Of a DNA stretch of 34,109 nt, positions 1 through 6,722 are shown in pieces. The DNA comes from Pseudomonadota bacterium (GTDB lineage: Bacteria; Pseudomonadota; Alphaproteobacteria; Rhodobacterales; Rhodobacteraceae): contig JAIUPD010000020.1 of NCBI GenBank assembly GCA_020161615.1, positions 1 to 34,109 of the forward strand, read 5' to 3'. The first letter of the stretch is position 1. Each line of letters begins with the position of its first letter. Made by a program: the position numbers and the translations under genes. The notes beneath the pieces were generated by a model, which saw only the letters and a list, made by a program, of their open reading frames with translations, did not search any database and was not told the origin of the DNA.

Positions 1-632
1 TAACAAGCCGGGCGATTGCCGCTAAGATATTGATACCGAACCGATTCGCCGGGTACTTCCGCCACAGACCCTCCCCGCGCGCCCCAGGCCCGGACACCGC
101 CTTTCCCGTGACAGCCCCCCGCTCCGGCGCCCCGCCGGCGGCACATCACCCCCTCGCGCGCCCGGCTGTTATCCGATGACAGGCCCGATCCGCCCCCCAT
201 CCCTTGCCCCCACGGCACCCACCGCCCCTTCGGTCGAGGCGATTCGGCCCCCCAAGGCGAATCGCCCCACCGCGGCCCCGCCTCCCGCGGCGCGGTCGAA
301 GGGCGTATTTGAGGCAGAATGAAGCGCAGCCCGCCCCACCCACCCCCGCGCGGGTGGCAACGACGACTCGAGTATTTCCGGCAAGATGATGAGCCCGGGG
401 GGCGGCGGACGAGGGGGCCGGCACGGCGCCCGCCGCGCGGGCAAGGACCACGAAGCGAGCACAGGGGCCGAGACCGCCCCACCGGCCCCCCGGAGCCGCG
501 GCTCGGGACGCGAGCCACGGACACCGCACAGACGAAAACGGCGGATCGCGCATCTCGGGCAAGACGAGGGCTCCGCCCCAACACTTCGTTGCGGCCCGAC
601 AGTCGCCCAACGCGCCCGCGACAGCCGGCAAC
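1..632. other. Non-coding, repeat-bearing spacer
   Basis: I see no convincing gene here. Open frames exist on both strands, but they are Arg/Pro/Gly-rich, match no family I recognise, and are typical of GC-rich non-coding DNA. The stretch holds three degenerate copies of a short motif: at 304-326 (TATTTGAGGCAGAATGAAG), at 371-394 (TATTTCCGGCAAGATGATG) and at 551-573 (ATCTCGGGCAAGACGAGG). A fourth relative is at 29936-29958, between pal and tilS. Each consists of an AT-rich core followed by a CAGAATGAAG-like tail, and these motifs sit in intergenic DNA. The region is best read as decayed repeat-derived spacer downstream of the B12 gene block. Confidence 0.6.
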
Positions 633-658
633 AAAAGCGAAATACCGCCCCGGGCGGT
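633..658 (-). terminator. Possible intrinsic terminator of the cbtB-cbtA-cobF-DUF2461 unit
   Basis: On the minus strand a GC-rich self-complementary sequence at 644-658 (ACCGC / GCGGT arms around a CCCGG loop) begins at the stop codon of the DUF2461 gene. It is followed by a T-rich run, ATTTCGCTTTT. The stem is short and the T run is interrupted, so this is a candidate only. Confidence 0.35.
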
Positions 659-1293
659 CAGGCGAGCGCGGCGCGGAGCCAGGTGTGGAGCGGGTCGAAC
701 CCCTGCAGCGCGGCGGCGAGGCGGGCGGGAGCACCGGGACCGAAACCGCTGTCCATCGGCTGCCGATCGTCCCAGACCAGAAGCGACTTGCGCCGCAGCA
801 GATCGCCCCTCGGGTGATCGGCCGGATAGGGCGCCGGCACGCGCTTCAACTCGGGCGGGTCGACACGCAGGCCCTGCGCCGTGAGTCCCTCCAGGATCCC
901 GGCCAGCGCCGCGCCCTCAGGCCCCGCGACGCAGGCCCGCCAGCGGTCCAAAGCGGCGGGATCGAAGCCCATCACGCCATAGCCGATGACAAAGCGCCCG
1001 GGCTCCAGCCCGACCAGCCAGGCGCCGGGGCCCGCGCCCGAAAACCCCAGATGCAGATGCGCGTTATAGGGCGTCTTGTCGCGGGCGAAGCGCAGGTCGC
1101 GGTGCAGCCGATAGATCCTGGCGGTGACCGGCGCCCCGCTGGCGGCGCTCAGCCTGTCGGCCAGCTCGGCGGCGAAAAGCCGGGCGGGCTCGGCCAGCGC
1201 GCGCTCATGGCGCGCGCGATTCGCTTCGAACCAGTCGCGACGGTTGTTGGCCTTGAGGTCGGCGAGGAAGGCGATTGTCTCGGGTGTGAACAT
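658..1293 (-). CDS. DUF2461 family protein (TIGR02453 type)
   Basis: A 211-residue soluble protein with the family's characteristic start, FTPETIAFLADLKANN RDWF, followed by a central patch (RIYRLHRDLRFARDKTPYN) and a GPGAWLVGLEPG segment. Length and motif order fit the DUF2461/TIGR02453 family, whose biochemical role is not established to my knowledge. It lies 42 bases after cobF on the same strand, so it is probably co-transcribed with the cobalt-uptake/cobF unit. I see nothing that links it mechanistically to B12, and it may be a passenger. The start at 1293 puts FTPETI at the N-terminus, as in the family. No signal peptide or membrane segment is visible. Confidence 0.85.
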   Translation of the reverse strand: MFTPETIAFLADLKANNRRDWFEANRARHERALAEPARLFAAELADRLSAASGAPVTARIYRLHRDLRFARDKTPYNAHLHLGFSGAGPGAWLVGLEPGRFVIGYGVMGFDPAALDRWRACVAGPEGAALAGILEGLTAQGLRVDPPELKRVPAPYPADHPRGDLLRRKSLLVWDDRQPMDSGFGPGAPARLAAALQGFDPLHTWLRAALA

Positions 1294-1335
1294 GGCGGGC
1301 CTCCTGCGGGCAGGATGCCGGGGCCGCCTGCGCTG

Positions 1336-2064
1336 TCAACGGTGCAGCAGGTAGATGTCCATGATCCAGCCATGCCGGGTGCGCAGCGCGGCGCGGGTCT
1401 CGAGGATGCGCGGGCCGACCTCGGCCAGCGGACCGGCGATCAGCGCCTCGTGCTCCATCCCCAGATAGGCGCCCCAGTGGATCGTCACGCCCTGGGGATC
1501 GAGCGCCGTGAAGGCGCCGCCTTGGTCCAGCATCACCGCCACGGTATCGGCGCCTTCAGGCCAGCCCTGCCTGAGGCGGCGGCCGGTGGTGATGACCACG
1601 GGGGCCGCGAGATCGTTCAGGGGAATGGCATGCGCCGCCGTCAGCACCGACAGCGAGGTCACGCCCGGCACCACGCGGGGCGTCAGGCCCAGCCGCGCCG
1701 CCACCCGCAGGGTTGAATCGTAAAGCGAGGGATCGCCCCAGACCAGGAGCGCCACGCGCCCGCCGCCGGGCAGATGGGCGTCGATGGCGGTTTTCCACGC
1801 GCCGGCGATGGCGTCGTGCCAGTCGTTCACCGCGTCCAGATAGGGGGGCGCGGCGTCGCGCCGCGGCAGGTCGAATTCCACGACCCGTGCCAGATCCGGC
1901 AGATGCGCGGCGCAGATCTGGCGGCGCAGATCCGCCAGATCGCTTTTCTCGTCGCCCTTGCGGGGTAGAAGGATCAGATCGGCCTCCTGCATCGCCCGGA
2001 TCGCCGCGAGCGTCACATGCTCGGGGTTGCCGGTGCCGATGCCGATCAGATCCAGCGCGATCAT
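1336..2064 (-). CDS. cobF: Precorrin-6A synthase (deacetylating), CobF
   Basis: A 242-residue S-adenosylmethionine-dependent tetrapyrrole methylase. In the aerobic B12 route, CobF removes the acetyl group from precorrin-5 and methylates C-1 to give precorrin-6A. The N-terminal strand IGIGTGNPEHVT and the mid-protein LLVWGDPSLYDST and RVVPGVTSLSVL segments are the SAM-binding and substrate loops of this superfamily. The long insert after LPRKGDEKSDL (about residues 33-75) is typical of CobF and separates it from CobI/J/M. Its ATG overlaps the cbtA stop (ATGA), so it is translationally coupled to the cobalt transporter and falls under riboswitch 1. The presence of CobF and CobG marks the oxygen-dependent pathway. 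Confidence 0.95.
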   Translation of the reverse strand: MIALDLIGIGTGNPEHVTLAAIRAMQEADLILLPRKGDEKSDLADLRRQICAAHLPDLARVVEFDLPRRDAAPPYLDAVNDWHDAIAGAWKTAIDAHLPGGGRVALLVWGDPSLYDSTLRVAARLGLTPRVVPGVTSLSVLTAAHAIPLNDLAAPVVITTGRRLRQGWPEGADTVAVMLDQGGAFTALDPQGVTIHWGAYLGMEHEALIAGPLAEVGPRILETRAALRTRHGWIMDIYLLHR

Positions 2065-2822
2065 GCCGCCGCGCCGCCGCCTTCACCCCGGGCCCATTGC
2101 CGCCCGGCCAGCCAGCCCAGCGCCACCCAGACCGCCAGCCCCACGCCCAACACCCGGGACGAGAAAATCGCCCCGACCTCGGTCGGCGCATAGCCGTAGA
2201 ACCCGTCGAGCAGCGGCGCGCCCACCACATGCGGCGCCGCGATCAGCGCGGCACCCGCCAGCGTGGTGATCACCGAGCGGCCGTAAGCCATGGCGGCGAT
2301 GCCGAGCCCGGTTGCCACCACCGTCGACCACCACCAGACCTGACGCGCCGCCAGATCCGCCGCGGCCGAGCCCGGCAGCTCCGGCGCCAGCCCCATCCCG
2401 GGCGCCAGTTGGAAGGCGGCGAAACCGGCAAGGCCCCAGAGCGCGCCCTCGGTCGCGGTGATCCGCTTGCCGAATTGCGCGGCGATGGCGAAGCCCACGG
2501 TCAGCATGATGCCATAGGCGACATAGAGCAGCACCGTGAAGCCCACGGTCAGCGCATTGCGCTGGAAGGGTGAGACATCGCCGTCGCCATGCTCATGCGC
2601 GCCGTGGTCATGCGCTTCGGACGCGGCTTCGGCATGGGAATGGTCGGCGCCTTCGGGGGCGGCCGGGGCGGCCTCCGGCGCCGCGAAATGCACCAGCTCG
2701 CCGGTTTCGTATTGCTCACCCAGCAGGATGTAATTCTGGATGAAGGCGAAATGCAGAACGGCGGCGAGCAAGCCCGCACTGATCCCGGCGATCAAGGCGC
2801 CGGTCATCATTTTCTGGAACAT
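2061..2822 (-). CDS. cbtA: Cobalt transporter subunit CbtA
   Basis: A 253-residue inner-membrane protein of the CbtA family (TIGR02458), a predicted B12-regulated cobalt transporter. It begins with a hydrophobic segment (ALIAGISAGLLAAVLHFAFI). A histidine-rich loop follows at about residues 60-82 (DHSHAEAASEAHDHGAHEHG), suited to binding metal ions. Four further hydrophobic stretches follow, including the TVGFTVLLYVAYGIMLTVGF region and the C-terminal VLGVGLAVWVALGWLAG. It lies directly downstream of cbtB and upstream of cobF, with a 4-base overlap to cobF. Family membership is clear; cobalt as substrate is inferred from the riboswitch, the His loop and the gene neighbours. Confidence 0.93.
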   Translation of the reverse strand: MFQKMMTGALIAGISAGLLAAVLHFAFIQNYILLGEQYETGELVHFAAPEAAPAAPEGADHSHAEAASEAHDHGAHEHGDGDVSPFQRNALTVGFTVLLYVAYGIMLTVGFAIAAQFGKRITATEGALWGLAGFAAFQLAPGMGLAPELPGSAAADLAARQVWWWSTVVATGLGIAAMAYGRSVITTLAGAALIAAPHVVGAPLLDGFYGYAPTEVGAIFSSRVLGVGLAVWVALGWLAGRQWARGEGGGAAA

Positions 2823-2836
2823 GGGACCGGGCTGCC

Positions 2837-2998
2837 TCAGTGGCAGGGGAAGCCGGTGGCGTGACGCATGTCATGCGCCGCGTCGTGCAGGGTCGCCGAT
2901 TGGGCATGGCCCACGGCGAAGAGCAGCGTCAGGCCGATCACCGCCATGCCGAGCACGGGGGCGAGGAGCGATTGGGCCTTGGTCTGGGTCGTGTTCAT
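2837..2998 (-). CDS. cbtB: Cobalt transporter small subunit CbtB
   Basis: A 53-residue protein with one membrane span (LLAPVLGMAVIGLTLLFAVG) and a short tail rich in His and ending in Cys-His (HDAAHDMRHATGFPCH). This is the signature of CbtB, the partner of CbtA. The tail probably binds metal on the outer side of the membrane. The start at 2998 is fixed by a Shine-Dalgarno sequence AAGGAG in the correct position. The reading frame stays open further upstream, but that part is riboswitch sequence. It is the first gene after riboswitch 1, and cbtA starts 14 bases after its stop. High cobalamin should therefore shut down cobalt uptake. Confidence 0.93.
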   Translation of the reverse strand: MNTTQTKAQSLLAPVLGMAVIGLTLLFAVGHAQSATLHDAAHDMRHATGFPCH

Positions 2999-3005
2999 CT
3001 CGGGT

Positions 3006-3028
3006 CTCCTTGCCGTCCCACCGACGGC
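3006..3028 (-). promoter_or_regulatory. Hairpin abutting the cbtB ribosome-binding site
   Basis: On the minus strand GCCGTC-ggtgg-GACGGC (3012-3028) forms a 6-bp stem immediately upstream of the AAGGAG of cbtB. It lies between the B12 box and the start codon, where an expression platform is expected, and an identical stem is present before the CbiM-like gene. There is no T tract, so control is more likely at translation than by termination. Whether the stem competes with an anti-structure was not modelled. Confidence 0.5.
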
Positions 3029-3040
3029 GGTTCTGTGGGT

Positions 3041-3200
3041 GTCGGGCCGGTCTCCTGGCTCGCGGGTCGCTGCGGACTGCCGCCTTCCCGACCCCCCGAG
3101 GGGCAGTGGCGCGTTGGCAGCCAGCTCTCCGCTGACAGTCGCGGGGGCGGCCGGGGCATTGCACCCCGTTCCCGTTTCAGCCCCGATCGGGGGGCACCTG
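3041..3200 (-). ncRNA. Cobalamin riboswitch 1 (upstream of cbtB-cbtA-cobF)
   Basis: Read on the minus strand, the conserved cobalamin-riboswitch blocks appear in order. They are a 5' GGTGCCC, then GAAACGGGAA, then the GGTGCAA block, then GCCCCCGCGACTGTCAGCG, then CACTG, GGGAAGGC, and the B12 box GCCAGGAGACCGGCC at the 3' end. It binds adenosylcobalamin or a related corrinoid and normally represses the genes downstream. Here those are cbtB, cbtA, cobF and probably the DUF2461 gene. It is nearly identical to riboswitch 2, about 950 bases away. Confidence 0.96.
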
Positions 3201-3280
3201 ACCCTTTCACCCTTGCCGGAAGCGGGCGGCCGGGTCAAGGAAGATCGCGGCGGGGCAGGGGCGCCGCCGCGGCCGGGCGA

Positions 3281-3952
3281 TCACGCGGCGTGGTGCAGCC
3301 GATGGGCAAAGGCGCCCGAATCCTTGAAGCGCCGCAGGGCCTTGGCCCCGGCGAGCGCGGCCAGATCCGCCAGCGGCTCGACGATCACCACCAGCATATA
3401 GGCCGCGCCGAAGCTCACCACACCGGACAGGGCCGAGGCCCCGTGGCCGTAGAGCGCCCAGAAGGCGACCCAGGCGACGATCCCGCCCTGATAGGCGACC
3501 GAGAGTTTCAGCACATCCGCATAGCCCAGATCGACATAGGGCTTGTGCGCCGGGACGATCCGCCGAGCCAGCATGTGGATGCCGATCAGCGGGAAGAGCA
3601 ACGTCGTCACATTGACGGTGAACATCGGCAGGTCCGAGGGCGCGAAGAACAGCCCCTGCACCAGGAGCCCCGCCGCCAGACCCAGCGCCGCCGGACCGGC
3701 ACCCAGGATCAGCATCAGGGTGGTGCCGAGGATCAGATGGACCTCGCTCACGCCCACCGGCATATGCGGCAGGACCTCGAAGCAGATGAAAGTGCCGACA
3801 GTGGCCAGCACCGTGCGCAGCGCGAAGGAGGCGGCGGAATGGCTCCTCAGATCCTCGGCCACCAGTTTCAGCGACAGGCCGGCGGCGGCGGCCGCAGTGC
3901 CGTAGGACAGGATCATCTTGGCGCCGTCGACGACGCCGGGTTCGATATGCAT
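3281..3952 (-). CDS. CbiM-like ECF-type metal permease, no CbiN/Q/O partners in the window
   Basis: A 223-residue polytopic membrane protein related to CbiM/NikM, the substrate-binding S-component of energy-coupling-factor cobalt/nickel transporters. His at position 2 (MHIEPG) matches the N-terminal metal site of that family, and two more His residues lie at about 63 and 72 (LPHMPVGVSEVH). About six hydrophobic stretches follow, including LILGTTLMLILGAGPAALGL. I chose the start at 3952 because it gives the MHI N-terminus and has AAGGAG just upstream; an in-frame ATG at 3973 would hide His2. Riboswitch 2 precedes it. No cbiN, cbiQ or cbiO lies nearby, so it either works alone or borrows an energising module encoded elsewhere. 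Cobalt as substrate is inferred from context. Confidence 0.8.
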   Translation of the reverse strand: MHIEPGVVDGAKMILSYGTAAAAAGLSLKLVAEDLRSHSAASFALRTVLATVGTFICFEVLPHMPVGVSEVHLILGTTLMLILGAGPAALGLAAGLLVQGLFFAPSDLPMFTVNVTTLLFPLIGIHMLARRIVPAHKPYVDLGYADVLKLSVAYQGGIVAWVAFWALYGHGASALSGVVSFGAAYMLVVIVEPLADLAALAGAKALRRFKDSGAFAHRLHHAA

Positions 3953-3956
3953 GGGC

Positions 3957-3980
3957 TCTCCTTGCCGTCCCACCGACGGC
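3957..3980 (-). promoter_or_regulatory. Hairpin abutting the CbiM-like gene's ribosome-binding site
   Basis: The GCCGTC-ggtgg-GACGGC stem (3964-3980) is repeated here exactly as before cbtB, again directly upstream of AAGGAG and the start codon. Its conservation between the two riboswitch copies supports a role in the expression platform, though common descent by duplication could also explain it. Confidence 0.5.
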
Positions 3981-3992
3981 GGCTCTGTTGGT

Positions 3993-4150
3993 GTCGGGCC
4001 GGTCTCCTGGCTCGCGGGTCTCGGCCTCGCGCCGCCTTCCCGACCCGCTCAGGGGCAGTGGCATGCTGGCGCGCGGCTCTCCGCTGACAGTCGCGGGGGC
4101 GGCCGGGGCATCGCACCCCGTTCCCGTTTCAGCCCCGGACGGGGCACCTG
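3993..4150 (-). ncRNA. Cobalamin riboswitch 2 (upstream of CbiM-like gene)
   Basis: The same ordered blocks as riboswitch 1 are read on the minus strand: GGTGCCCC, GAAACGGGAA, GGTGCGA, CCCCCGCGACTGTCAGCGG, CACTG, GGGAAGGC and the B12 box GCCAGGAGACCGGCC. Most of its length is identical to riboswitch 1, including the spacer to the start codon. This points to duplication of a whole control region rather than independent origin. It should repress the CbiM-like permease when cobalamin is plentiful. Confidence 0.96.
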
Positions 4151-4229
4151 ACAGGGGCAAGTGTCGGGGCAGGGCGCCCGTTTGTCGATGTCAGAGGCGG
4201 CATTGCAGCGCGAAATCGCGACAGGGGCC

Positions 4230-4547
4230 TCAGCCGGGTATGCGGGCCAGGGCCTTGAAGCGCAGCCCGCTCAGGGGCCGTGCATCGGCGAAGGTCCCGT
4301 CGGCCGAGGCCGCATAGAGCCGGGCGAAGGTCAGCAGGTCCGGCAGGTCGGCTTCGGTCAGGTCGCCGAACAGATAGGCGGTCTTGCCCGGTGCCCGGAA
4401 GGCCAGCGACGAGGGCCGCGCGCAGCCCGAGAGGCAGTCGGTGGTGGCGATCCCGGCCGCGATCCCCTCGGCCGCCAGCGCCTCGCCCAGCACCGCGGCA
4501 AATCCCCCGCGCCCCAGCGCGCAGCTGGTGCAGAGCGTGATCCTCAT
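4230..4547 (-). CDS. DUF1636 small Cys-rich protein (copy 1), thioredoxin-like [2Fe-2S] type
   Basis: A 105-residue protein with Cys at 6, 9, 38 and 42 (CTSC ... DCLSGC), followed by GKTAYLFGDL. This C-x2-C ... C-x3-C layout and the YLFGDL strand are typical of DUF1636, whose fold resembles thioredoxin-like [2Fe-2S] ferredoxins. No reaction is established. Its ATG overlaps the cobA stop (ATGA), so it is the last gene of the cobL-cobE-cobM-cobB-cobA unit. A second DUF1636 gene leads the cobW-cobN operon at 17485-17850. The shared position in B12 operons suggests electron delivery or metal handling in corrin synthesis; that is inference only. Confidence 0.85.
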   Translation of the reverse strand: MRITLCTSCALGRGGFAAVLGEALAAEGIAAGIATTDCLSGCARPSSLAFRAPGKTAYLFGDLTEADLPDLLTFARLYAASADGTFADARPLSGLRFKALARIPG

Positions 4548-5260
4548 TCCGCGAGCGGCCCGTAGAGGATCAGCCCCGCCGCCCGGGGATCGGCCGAGGC
4601 CAGCGTCGCGGCCAGCGTCGCCACCGTGGCGCGGGTCAACCGCTGGTCGGGGTGGCTGACATTCTCCGCCAGCAGCGCCGGGGTCTCGCCCGGCAGGCCC
4701 GCTTCCAGCAGCATCTCGGCCAGCCGGGCGAAGGTGCGCTTGGGCATGAAGACCACGGTGGTGGCCTTGGCATCGGCCAGCGCCGCCAGGTTCAGCCCCT
4801 CGGGCAGGGTGCCGGTTACGTCATGGCCCGTGACGAATTGCACGCGCCGCGCTTCCAGCCGCCGGGTCAGAGGGATCCCTGCCGCCGCCGCCGCCGCCGA
4901 GGCCGAGGTGACGCCCGGCACGATCTCGAACGGGATGCCGGCCTCGCGCAGCGCGGTGATCTCCTCCTCCAGCCGCCCGAAAATGCCCGGATCGCCGGAT
5001 TTCAGCCGCACCACCCGCGTCCCGGCACTGGCGTAATCGACCAGAAGCCGGCTCACATGGTCCTGCTTGGGCGAGGGGCGCCCGGCCCGCTTGCCCACCG
5101 CGACCAGCTCGGCCCCCGGCCCCGCCAGTTCCAGGATCGGCCCGGCCGAGAGGTCGTCGAACAGCACCGCCTCCGCCGCCTTCAGCCGTTTCACCGCCTT
5201 CACGGTCAACAGATCCGGGTCGCCCGGCCCCGATCCCACGAAGCTGACGAATCCGCTCAT
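4544..5260 (-). CDS. cobA: Uroporphyrinogen-III C-methyltransferase CobA (SUMT)
   Basis: A 238-residue SAM-dependent enzyme that methylates uroporphyrinogen III at C-2 and C-7 to make precorrin-2, the branch point into corrin and sirohaem synthesis. The N-terminal VGSGPGDPDLLT (residues 8-19), VRLKSGDPGIFGR (about 84-96) and VPGVTSASAAAAAAGIPLT are the class signatures. It is a stand-alone SUMT without the dehydrogenase/ferrochelatase domain of CysG. The start at 5260 (MSGFVSFVG) fits the family, whereas an in-frame ATG 30 bases upstream adds an atypical tail. It overlaps the DUF1636 gene by 4 bases. It is separated from cobB by 157 bases of repeats, so it may have its own promoter or depend on read-through. 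Confidence 0.95.
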   Translation of the reverse strand: MSGFVSFVGSGPGDPDLLTVKAVKRLKAAEAVLFDDLSAGPILELAGPGAELVAVGKRAGRPSPKQDHVSRLLVDYASAGTRVVRLKSGDPGIFGRLEEEITALREAGIPFEIVPGVTSASAAAAAAGIPLTRRLEARRVQFVTGHDVTGTLPEGLNLAALADAKATTVVFMPKRTFARLAEMLLEAGLPGETPALLAENVSHPDQRLTRATVATLAATLASADPRAAGLILYGPLAE

Positions 5261-5276
5261 CGCCCGGCCCCCGTCT

Positions 5277-5341
5277 TCTTTGCGCCCCAAATATCCCGGG
5301 GGGAGCGCGGCGCCAGCCGCGCGCGGGGGGCAGCGCCCCCC
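5277..5341. repeat. Dispersed TCTTTGCGC-ATATCCCGGGGG repeat with GC hairpin
   Basis: TCTTTGCGC at 5277, then AAATATCCCGGGGGG, then a 7-bp hairpin GGGGGGC-AGC-GCCCCCC at 5325-5341. The same AT core plus G/C hairpin arrangement is found at 9839-9890 and, in altered form, at 18887-18957, 18985-19011 and 29904-29958. It lies downstream of cobB and upstream of cobA. Confidence 0.75.
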
Positions 5342-5380
5342 GGCTGCCGCCGATCAAGACGCGCGAGGCCCGCGTCCTGC

Positions 5381-5404
5381 GTAGGGTGGGATTTCATCCC
5401 ACCA
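5381..5404. repeat. GTAGGGTGGG-type palindromic element
   Basis: GTAGG followed by the inverted repeat GGTGGGAT-TTC-ATCCCACC (arms 5385-5392 and 5396-5403). It is the same family as the copy inside cobB at 6022-6046. It sits just beyond the cobB stop codon, so it could also fold at the 3' end of the cobB transcript. Confidence 0.75.
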
Positions 5405-5417
5405 TCCCCGGCCGCCC

Positions 5418-6722
5418 TCATCCCGCATCCTCCGCGATCAGGTGGAAGAACGTCCCTGAGACCCTTCCCCGCACCGATCCCGTCTCCACCACCGAAGCCC
5501 CCTCGGCATCCGTCACCCGCGCCAGACCCGCATCCGGTTGTTCGAGGATCGTCGAATAATGAAACTCATGCCCGCGCAAGACCGCCCCCGGCCCGAACCC
5601 CGGCATCCCCGCCACCAGCTCGGCCCGGCGATAGCCCAGATGCATCTTCCGCTTCTCGTAGCTGGTCACCAGCCCCAGAAGCCCCGCCATCCGGTGGCGC
5701 ACGCCCGCCTTGTCGACCAGCGCCTCGCCCAGTGCCATGTAGCCCCCGCATTCCCCATGCACCGGCTTCGTTTCGGCATGGTGCCGCAACCCCGCCCGGA
5801 ACCGCTCGGCCCCGGCCAGCACGCCCGCGTGCAACTCGGGATAGCCGCCCGGCAGCCAGACCAGATCCGCCTCGGGTGGCGCCTCGTCGGCGAGGGGCGA
5901 GAAGGGCAGGATCTCGGCCCCGGCCTGCCGCCAGCCCTCGACCAGATGCGGATAGGCGAAGGAAAAGGCCGCGTCCTGCGCCAGCGCGATCCGCTGCGCC
6001 GGCGGCGTCACGCGCAACGCCGTAGGGTGGGTTTTCAACCCACCCTCCGCCGCCGCGACGATCGCCCCCAGATCGACATGCGCCCTGAGAAACGCCGCAT
6101 AGCCGGCAATCGCCACCTCCAGATCGGGATGTTCCACCGCCTGAACCAGCCCCAGATGCCGCTCCGGCAGCACCAGATCGCCGCGCCGGGGCAGCACGCC
6201 CAGCACCTTGATTCCCGCCTCCTCCATCCCCAGCCGGGCCAGCCGCTCGTGCCGGGGGCTGGCGCAACGGTTGAGAATCACACCCGCAAAGGGCAGGTCC
6301 GGCCGGAACGCCCTGAACCCCAAGGCCACCGCCGCCGCCGATTGCGCCTGACCCGAGACATCGACCACCAGCACCACCGGCCAGCCCATGCACGCCGCCG
6401 TCTCGGCCGAAGATCCGTGCCCCGTCGCGCCCTTGAAGGCCACGCCGTCGTAAAGGCCCATCGAGCCCTCGGCCACCACCAGATCCGCGCCTTCCGCCTG
6501 CGCCGCGATGGCGCCCAGCAGCCCCTCGCCCATCGCCCAGGTATCGAGGTTGAAGGACGCCCGCCCCGCCGCCGCCCGGTGAAAGGCCGGGTCGATGTAA
6601 TCCGGCCCCGACTTGAAGGGCTGGACCCGCAACCCGTCTTCGCTCAACGCCCTGAGCAGCCCCAGCATGACCGTGGTCTTGCCGGTGCCCGAGGCAGGCG
6701 CCGAGACGAGGATCCCCTTCAT
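5418..6722 (-). CDS. cobB: Cobyrinate a,c-diamide synthase CobB
   Basis: A 434-residue glutamine-dependent amidase. In the aerobic route it converts hydrogenobyrinic acid to the a,c-diamide using ATP and glutamine. The N-terminal P-loop [11 protein letters not shown] (residues 7-17) belongs to the dethiobiotin-synthetase-like ATPase domain. The C-terminal class I glutamine amidotransferase domain has LPGGYPELH and [10 protein letters not shown], whose Cys (about residue 325) is the predicted nucleophile. Its ATG overlaps the cobM stop (ATGA). Oddity: a palindromic repeat (6022-6046) lies in frame and encodes about residues 225-234 ([10 protein letters not shown]) in the linker between the two domains, where extra residues should be tolerated. 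Confidence 0.95.
   Translation of the reverse strand: MKGILVSAPASGTGKTTVMLGLLRALSEDGLRVQPFKSGPDYIDPAFHRAAAGRASFNLDTWAMGEGLLGAIAAQAEGADLVVAEGSMGLYDGVAFKGATGHGSSAETAACMGWPVVLVVDVSGQAQSAAAVALGFRAFRPDLPFAGVILNRCASPRHERLARLGMEEAGIKVLGVLPRRGDLVLPERHLGLVQAVEHPDLEVAIAGYAAFLRAHVDLGAIVAAAEGGLKTHPTALRVTPPAQRIALAQDAAFSFAYPHLVEGWRQAGAEILPFSPLADEAPPEADLVWLPGGYPELHAGVLAGAERFRAGLRHHAETKPVHGECGGYMALGEALVDKAGVRHRMAGLLGLVTSYEKRKMHLGYRRAELVAGMPGFGPGAVLRGHEFHYSTILEQPDAGLARVTDAEGASVVETGSVRGRVSGTFFHLIAEDAG
6022..6047. repeat. GTAGGGTGGG-type palindrome inside cobB
   Basis: GT followed by the perfect inverted repeat AGGGTGGGTT-TTC-AACCCACCCT (arms 6024-6033 and 6037-6046). It matches the intergenic copy at 5381-5404 in its GTAGGGTGGG head and TTC loop. 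It keeps the cobB frame open and falls between the ATPase and amidotransferase domains. Confidence 0.85.

Noticed and set aside
319-1716. 465-codon open frame on the plus strand at the left end
   Set aside because: It is antisense to DUF2461 and cobF over most of its length. The part before 658 is Arg/Pro-rich with no family match.
3281-3952. Complete ECF cobalt transporter
   Set aside because: Only the CbiM-like component is present; no CbiN, CbiQ or CbiO was found in the window.
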